A stretch of 64,000 bases of DNA from assembly GCA_000827495.1 (NCBI GenBank), contig KN817603.1:62001-126000 (forward strand), written 5' to 3'. Source of the DNA: Hypholoma sublateritium FD-334 SS-4 (Eukaryota; Basidiomycota; Agaricomycetes; Agaricales; Strophariaceae). Both the position numbers and the translations under genes were made by a program. Positions 59,560 to 64,000 of the stretch are shown one piece after another. The notes below the pieces were generated by a model. It did not search any database. It was not told the DNA's origin and was given only the letters and a program-made list of their open reading frames with translations. The number at the start of each line of letters is the position of its first letter. Position 1 is the stretch's first letter.

Positions 59560-61306
59560 TCAGCCACCTCGCCGCCGGTTCAAAAGGTTGGTCTTTGTCC
59601 TCTTCTTGATATACACGCAGCTCACGCTACGGACGTTCTGCCGGATCCAAGGCAGCCAAGCAGAGTCAACGTTCGGACACTCATCTATGATCAAGGTGGT
59701 GATCTTCCGAGTGGGTGTTAATAGTGGCTGTGCAGTTGTGGTTTCAAGGCTGTCCATAGCAGTCGTTGGCGGAAGCCGAGCTTTGATCATACGCACAATT
59801 GGACCTGTCTGCAAGTCATCACACTGCGAGAAATTAATGTGTGTGAGATTGGGGCACTGGACGGAGGGCACCGTTGGCAACGTCGAAGAATTCTTCGATT
59901 CTGGCGAGGGAGAAGGTTCGCTGGCGGCAAGGAATTCCGCCACTTGACTTGCCTCGGAGTTGCAGATTTCGATGGTTTGAAGTTCTCGGGATTTAGCTAG
60001 AACAGCTATTACGAGCGAGGGCGAGACAACGCAAGAACGCAGTGCGAGTTCCGTGAGGTAAGGGCTGGTTTTTTCGATGACGCCTAGGAATTGGTCCGCA
60101 ATGAAGCCGCCTTCAAGTCGGAGAATGCGTAGTTCGGGTAAGTTGGACAGTGGCAAGGAGAGTGCAGACATCCCTCGTATGTCCAAGTGAGTCAAGTGCA
60201 GTAGCGCCAAGTCATTCGATAGACGTGCCTTGATGTCGTACAAAAGAAGAACCTCGATAGACGAGGTGACTTCCAATAGTTCCGAGAAGGTATTTTCAGA
60301 ACTGAACCGCACCTCCTCCAAAGTCAATGCCTTTAAATTGTTGATGTGGGGTGCGACATCCAGAAATGCACTTGGAGACAAAGTGGTGTGGCGAAGGGCG
60401 AGGTCTCGCAAGGATGAGGTATTCGGAGGTAGAATTGTTTCCCAGGAAGTAGAATGTGCGACGTCTAATTGTTTGAGGCGACTCAAAACACTGCCAGAGT
60501 CTCGAATACTTGCTAAGCATCCTTCGAAATCCGACGAGTAAAATTTGAATATGTGAAGTTCTTCCCATCGCAAACCCTTGAGCCAACCGTCTGGCCAATT
60601 TTCAATAGCACCAGAAAGAATCGTGAGTTCATACAGTTTCCCATTGGATCGTTCAAGCCATAATTTTGCTTTCTGCTTCGGTCGTCGGCTATTCAATACC
60701 AACACGTCCCATAGATAGGGACTGTTGTGGACGACGTGTCGCCAATATTTGGAAACTTGGGAAATACTGATAACCGCTTTATGATTGTTTTCAACAACCA
60801 TTGAGGCGATTATGCCGAATAATTCAATGGGAAGATTGGCCATATGATCATTGAACCGTCGGCGTTGGTGTTCGATGTCCGCCTGTGCCTTCAAAGCCTT
60901 TGCCTCTAATGCAAGAAGACTAGCGCGTCGTTCCGTGTCTTTTTCAGTCAGCTTGCTTAATGCCAGTTGGACCATCGTTATTGCCGCGTCCACTTTCTTT
61001 ACATCGAGAAAGAGTTGCGCGGCGCGTCCGTAACCTTGCCAGCGTTCAGGTGCCACTTCGATGGTCTTCTTCGCGTCTTTCAGGGCTTCTTTCGTCTGTC
61101 CTAGTCTGGAGTAGGTAGCGGCGCGTGTATCCAGAATCATGTAGTTCGGGGAATTGTCATTCTCGATAGACTGTGTTACCTATTATTGAGGTGGAGGGGT
61201 GCATAAACACGATTTGCAAACATACCTCGTTAAAATATTCAAGGGCTTGCTGAAGATCACCCGCCTGATAGAATTTGAGTCCTTGTTGGAACAGTCTCTT
61301 CGACAT
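59560..61306 (-). CDS. TPR / F-box / leucine-rich-repeat protein (Dia2/Pof3-like)
   Basis: Two exons on the minus strand, 61306-61226 and 61179-59560, give 566 residues. The N-terminal ~120 residues form TPR repeats (KFYQAGDLQQALEYFNE, then ATYSRLGQTKEALKDAKKTI). An F-box starts at about 140 (NLPIELFGIIASMVVEN) with WRHVVHNSPYLW. Leucine-rich repeats fill the rest (LKQLDVA, LRDLALRHTTL, LTHLDIRGM, LRILRLEGG, LTELALRSCVV, CPNLTHINFSQCDDL), and the C-terminus is basic. TPR-F-box-LRR order is that of Dia2 (budding yeast) and Pof3 (fission yeast), substrate receptors of SCF ubiquitin ligases that act at replication forks. Similar architectures are expanded in basidiomycetes, so strict orthology is not claimed. 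Confidence 0.85.
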
Positions 61307-61757
61307 GGTAGATTGAAGTCAAGGGCCCGGGTAAGTGCACACTTGGTACACACTGCAAGTTCTCCGAGTGTATTTACTGAAATCCGGAATCCAGAATCCA
61401 GTCAGTACCTGCCATAGTCATGTCACGTGTCAGACAACGCGTCGTGACAACCGCGTCGCGCGGCGGCGGCCTGAGCCTGCGGCGACCCGTGCCGCCTGAT
61501 GCAGGTTTTGCGAAGGTTCCAAACTTCCATCACTTGTCCATCACTTCATTTTGTCCATCATTTGCATCACGTAGTACGATTCATAGGTTCGTGGGGTCCC
61601 TTCGTTCCTTTTAAATTTCAGTGACTGTTTTACCAACTGACGCATCTTCCCATCTAACATAAGCATGGGAAAATCTGTGCACACCTTGTGCACACCACCT
61701 CTCGATATAAGACTCGCGCTCGTCCCAGTCCATCCTCGACTTCCCAGCATCTCTACC
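61307..61757. promoter_or_regulatory. Divergent promoter region with CACGTG and ACGCGT sites
   Basis: About 450 bp between the start codons of the TPR/F-box gene (minus) and family member 3 (plus). A CACGTG lies at 61424-61429 and an ACGCGT at 61437-61442, 118-136 bp upstream of the TPR/F-box ATG. ACGCGT is the MCB element of G1/S genes; whether it acts here is unknown. Confidence 0.4.
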
Positions 61758-62760
61758 ATGACAAAGCGTAGAAGGAGATTCAATATCAGGGCCCACCAAC
61801 TATTCTCTTCGGCGGGTGGTCCCAGCATGGCAGCTCCTCTACAGACTCTAGCGCGCCATAGTTTAATCGCAACATTAGGGCCCGACCGCGATCCCCAGAA
61901 CGCCTGCATTCTCTTTGCCACTATACCGTCCGAAATCCGCAACAATATATTCTCCCTTGCTCTTTACAGCTACTACGACACGGCGCGCCCGTATCCAGAG
62001 TATTCATTTTACTCAAGACCAGGTTACCGCTTCCATCGCCGCATTGACACAGCACTATTAGCAACTTGCCGGCGAATATATAGCGAAACGCATGACCTCC
62101 CCATTTCGCAGAACGAGCACGTATTCTGGTGCGGAAGGGGACCATCCTCTGTTTCCATTGAGGGCGCACTTAGAAGATATTTCGAGCGATTAACGGAGGA
62201 GCAATTGTCGGCGGTGGTGCAGGCCCACTTTTTTACTCAGCTCTTTTGGCTTGAGGGTACATTTCCGACTATCTGCACGCTTCCAGTTATGAAGGCAAAA
62301 CATATCAAGATTACCGTACGATACACCGATTGGTGGTATTGGGAGAACAATGTTCCTTTGGCCATGAAATCTCAATGGATAGACAACCTCAAATTTATTG
62401 CGGGGCTACAATCCCTCGAGGTTGAGCTTGAGACCATAGAACGGGATAAAACCCAGGTCAGTTTCCCAAGCAACTTCGATAAAGGGTAGGTTTTGATTGA
62501 TAAGTCGATAGATGGAGACTATCGCTCAAAATATGCTGCGATGGCGAATCCCCCTTACAGGTCGGGTTCTCACCACGGAGGGTAATCCCATTGTATCTGA
62601 GCGGATTCAGGGTCCATCGAGGTACAAAGATGGTGCCATAGAATATTCAACTGCCCTGGGAGGCTGGGTGCCCATTGGGAATATCAACGAACCACCGGAG
62701 CCCAGGTACCTGCAATATGTTGTATTAATTCTTCTATGGACTGCGAAGGCATCAAAATAG
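61758..62760 (+). CDS. Unrecognised family, member 3 (intact)
   Basis: Two exons, 61758-62456 and 62512-62760, give 315 residues. It starts MTKRRRRFNIRAHQLFS and shares with members 1 and 2 the blocks SLIATLG..RDPQNAC, EIRNNIFSLALYSYYD, RRIDTALLATCRRIYSETHD, LPISQNEHVFW, FFTQLFWLE and HIKITVRYTDWWYWENN. The single intron sits at the same codon as in member 1. Members 1 and 2 are adjacent; member 3 is separated from them by the ABM-like and TPR/F-box genes. I cannot name the fold with confidence; an F-box-like or DUF7730-type domain is the best guess. Confidence 0.75.
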
Positions 62761-63128
62761 GGACGAGACACAACTTCAATAGCCTTGGACTCAATTTTGT
62801 ATAATATATGTTTTCGTTCTCCTTCAACAACATCCATCATCTCCTTTTCAACGGCCTTTCCAGTTCCAGAATGACACCAGATTAAGCGCTCGTCAGTCAT
62901 GGTTTGACCGTGACGCGGGCCATTGAAACGCATCGCATACGAGTCACCTTCTTCCGTTTAGGCAATCCATGTACATGGAGGCATTAGTGAGATTCAAGGT
63001 GAACCTTTCAAAACCACAAAGCCATCCATATCCTGTATCAATGTATCAACCAGCGGAGAAAATTATTCCAAAAAACATAGATATCAAGTATAGCGGCTTG
63101 AACATAATTAAATGGGATAGGAAGAAAG
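62761..63128. other. Intergenic, converging 3' ends
   Basis: About 370 bp between family member 3 and the M20 peptidase gene; two 3' UTRs, nothing else. Confidence 0.55.
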
Positions 63129-63951
63129 TCAGGACGCGTTCTTGGAAAAATCTTCAATTGCGATCTTCGTCAAAAAACGTTCGACGACCAATTTGCCCTT
63201 TTGGAGATTCACAAGGGAAATTTTTTCGTTCGGCAGATGTGCTTGGTCCTGATAGTCCGATATTCAGTCTCTCTTTTCCTGAAAGATCAGATGACACTAC
63301 TTACCGAGCTCTGCCCCATAGGAAGTTGCAATGCATGACAGCCAAACTCTTTCTCCAAGTATGGCACAGAAGGGATGGACTGAGAAACCATCAGAATTTT
63401 CAATCAGAAGATATCGATGATGCTTACCCCTCCTTCCCGTATCCGGAGCGGTTCTACACCCCATTCTTCTTGAACAGCACTTTCCAGTGCTTTGAACCAG
63501 TGATCATCAAGGTCTCCCAGCCACCAATCTGCAGTGTGGCTGACATTGATCTAGAAAAAGTCGAATTTCAGGATGACGCTCATGAATCAAGATTGACATA
63601 AACAGAACCTTCAATGTGTTGGGTGTACGAAGGTCATCGAATGATTTCTGAAGATGTTCATGTAAAAAGCGAACAATATCATCCAAACCCTGGTCTGGAA
63701 CAATTCGCAAGGATATTTGCGCTTCGACCTTTCCAGGAATCACAGTTGAATCTATGTACCAAAGATTACAGAAAATCCTGCCGAAGCTGGAACACGTTGC
63801 TTACTCTTTGGACCCGATATTTGAACATTGTGGACTGTTAAAGAGGGCTCGCGCCATCGAGATGCGAGGAGAGACGCAGGTTTCTGAGTGACATCAGACA
63901 GTAGCTTATATAACTCTTTTTCAGTGTCTGTTTGTGGGCGAACTTTATCGT
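63129..63951 (-). CDS. M20 metallopeptidase, C-terminal part (Dug2-like; 5' beyond window)
   Basis: Minus-strand exons in view: 63951-63805, 63751-63609, 63550-63428, 63379-63305, 63248-63129. The rest of the gene lies past base 64000. The visible 202 residues match the end of M20 peptidases of the Cys-Gly dipeptidase/Dug2 type: KVRPQTDTEKELYKLLSD, PSLTVHNVQISGPK, VIPGKVEAQISLRIVPDQ (dimerisation-domain strand), HTADWWLGDLDD, PLRIREGGSIPSVPYLEKEF, and the late metal-ligand region LPMGQSSDQAHLPNEKISL with its His. Such enzymes cleave Cys-Gly or act in glutathione breakdown in the Dug pathway; the specificity here is inferred. A plus-strand frame of about 210 codons overlapping these exons is an antisense shadow. 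The acceptor at 63951 is inferred from YDKVRP continuity. Confidence 0.78.
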
Positions 63952-64000
63952 CTGTAGGCAAGGCTCTTGGAAACTTGCTCGGTCTACTCTGTGGCCAACA

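Noticed and set aside
62969..63601. 210-codon plus-strand open frame
   Set aside because: Antisense to the M20 peptidase exons, which show strong family motifs and perfect splice phases on the minus strand.

Overview
This is nuclear DNA of a filamentous basidiomycete, most likely a wood- or litter-associated Agaricomycete; the species cannot be fixed from sequence alone. Genes are monocistronic and dense with 45-60 nt GT..AG introns. Typical fungal housekeeping genes (CDC37, ATG7, FZO1, VMA3, TRR1) sit beside expanded basidiomycete families, including a copper radical oxidase. All coordinates below come from manual splicing, checked by reading-frame continuity and recognisable family motifs.

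Layout. 1-6.4 kb: the 3' end of a low-complexity protein carrying eight copies of a 'VTPWE' motif, then a 13-exon class I SAM-dependent methyltransferase. 6.4-19.6 kb: a very gene-poor, repeat-bearing stretch whose only gene is an SRF/Mcm1-type MADS-box factor (15.0-16.3 kb, minus). 19.6-24 kb: two paralogous small dimeric alpha/beta-barrel (ABM-like) proteins and an NmrA-like NAD(P)-binding protein, all minus. 24.7-29 kb: V-ATPase proteolipid subunit and the mitofusin Fzo1, both minus. 29.8-31.8 kb: a plus-strand AGC-like kinase divergent from FZO1. 32.9-40.6 kb: thioredoxin reductase, an SDR dehydrogenase and a 2-oxoglutarate/Fe(II) oxygenase, all minus. 42.5-50.4 kb: a deaminase-like protein, a membrane-anchored copper radical oxidase and an unrecognised secreted six-cysteine glycoprotein. 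50.9-55.8 kb: CDC37 and ATG7 tail to tail. 56.2-64 kb: a local family of three related genes (one a pseudogene), a third ABM-like gene, a TPR/F-box/LRR protein of the Dia2/Pof3 class, and the 3' part of an M20 peptidase running off the edge.

Functional threads. Autophagy (ATG7), mitochondrial fusion (FZO1), vacuolar acidification (VMA3), Hsp90 client loading (CDC37) and redox homeostasis (TRR1) are conserved housekeeping; I see no physical pathway cluster linking them. CDC37 has a perfect heat-shock element 87 bp upstream of its ATG. The accessory genes (ABM-like, NmrA-like, SDR, 2OG oxygenase, copper radical oxidase) suggest small-molecule or oxidative metabolism but do not form an obvious biosynthetic cluster.

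Notable: seven inferred micro-exons of 7-17 nt in five genes, several encoding core motifs; the eight-copy VTPWE motif; a 28-nt interruption in the kinase; the three-member local family with one frameshifted copy; and the gene-poor flanks of the MADS gene, with repeats carrying a conserved GCATATATGC palindrome. No rRNA, tRNA, CRISPR array or intact transposon was recognised.
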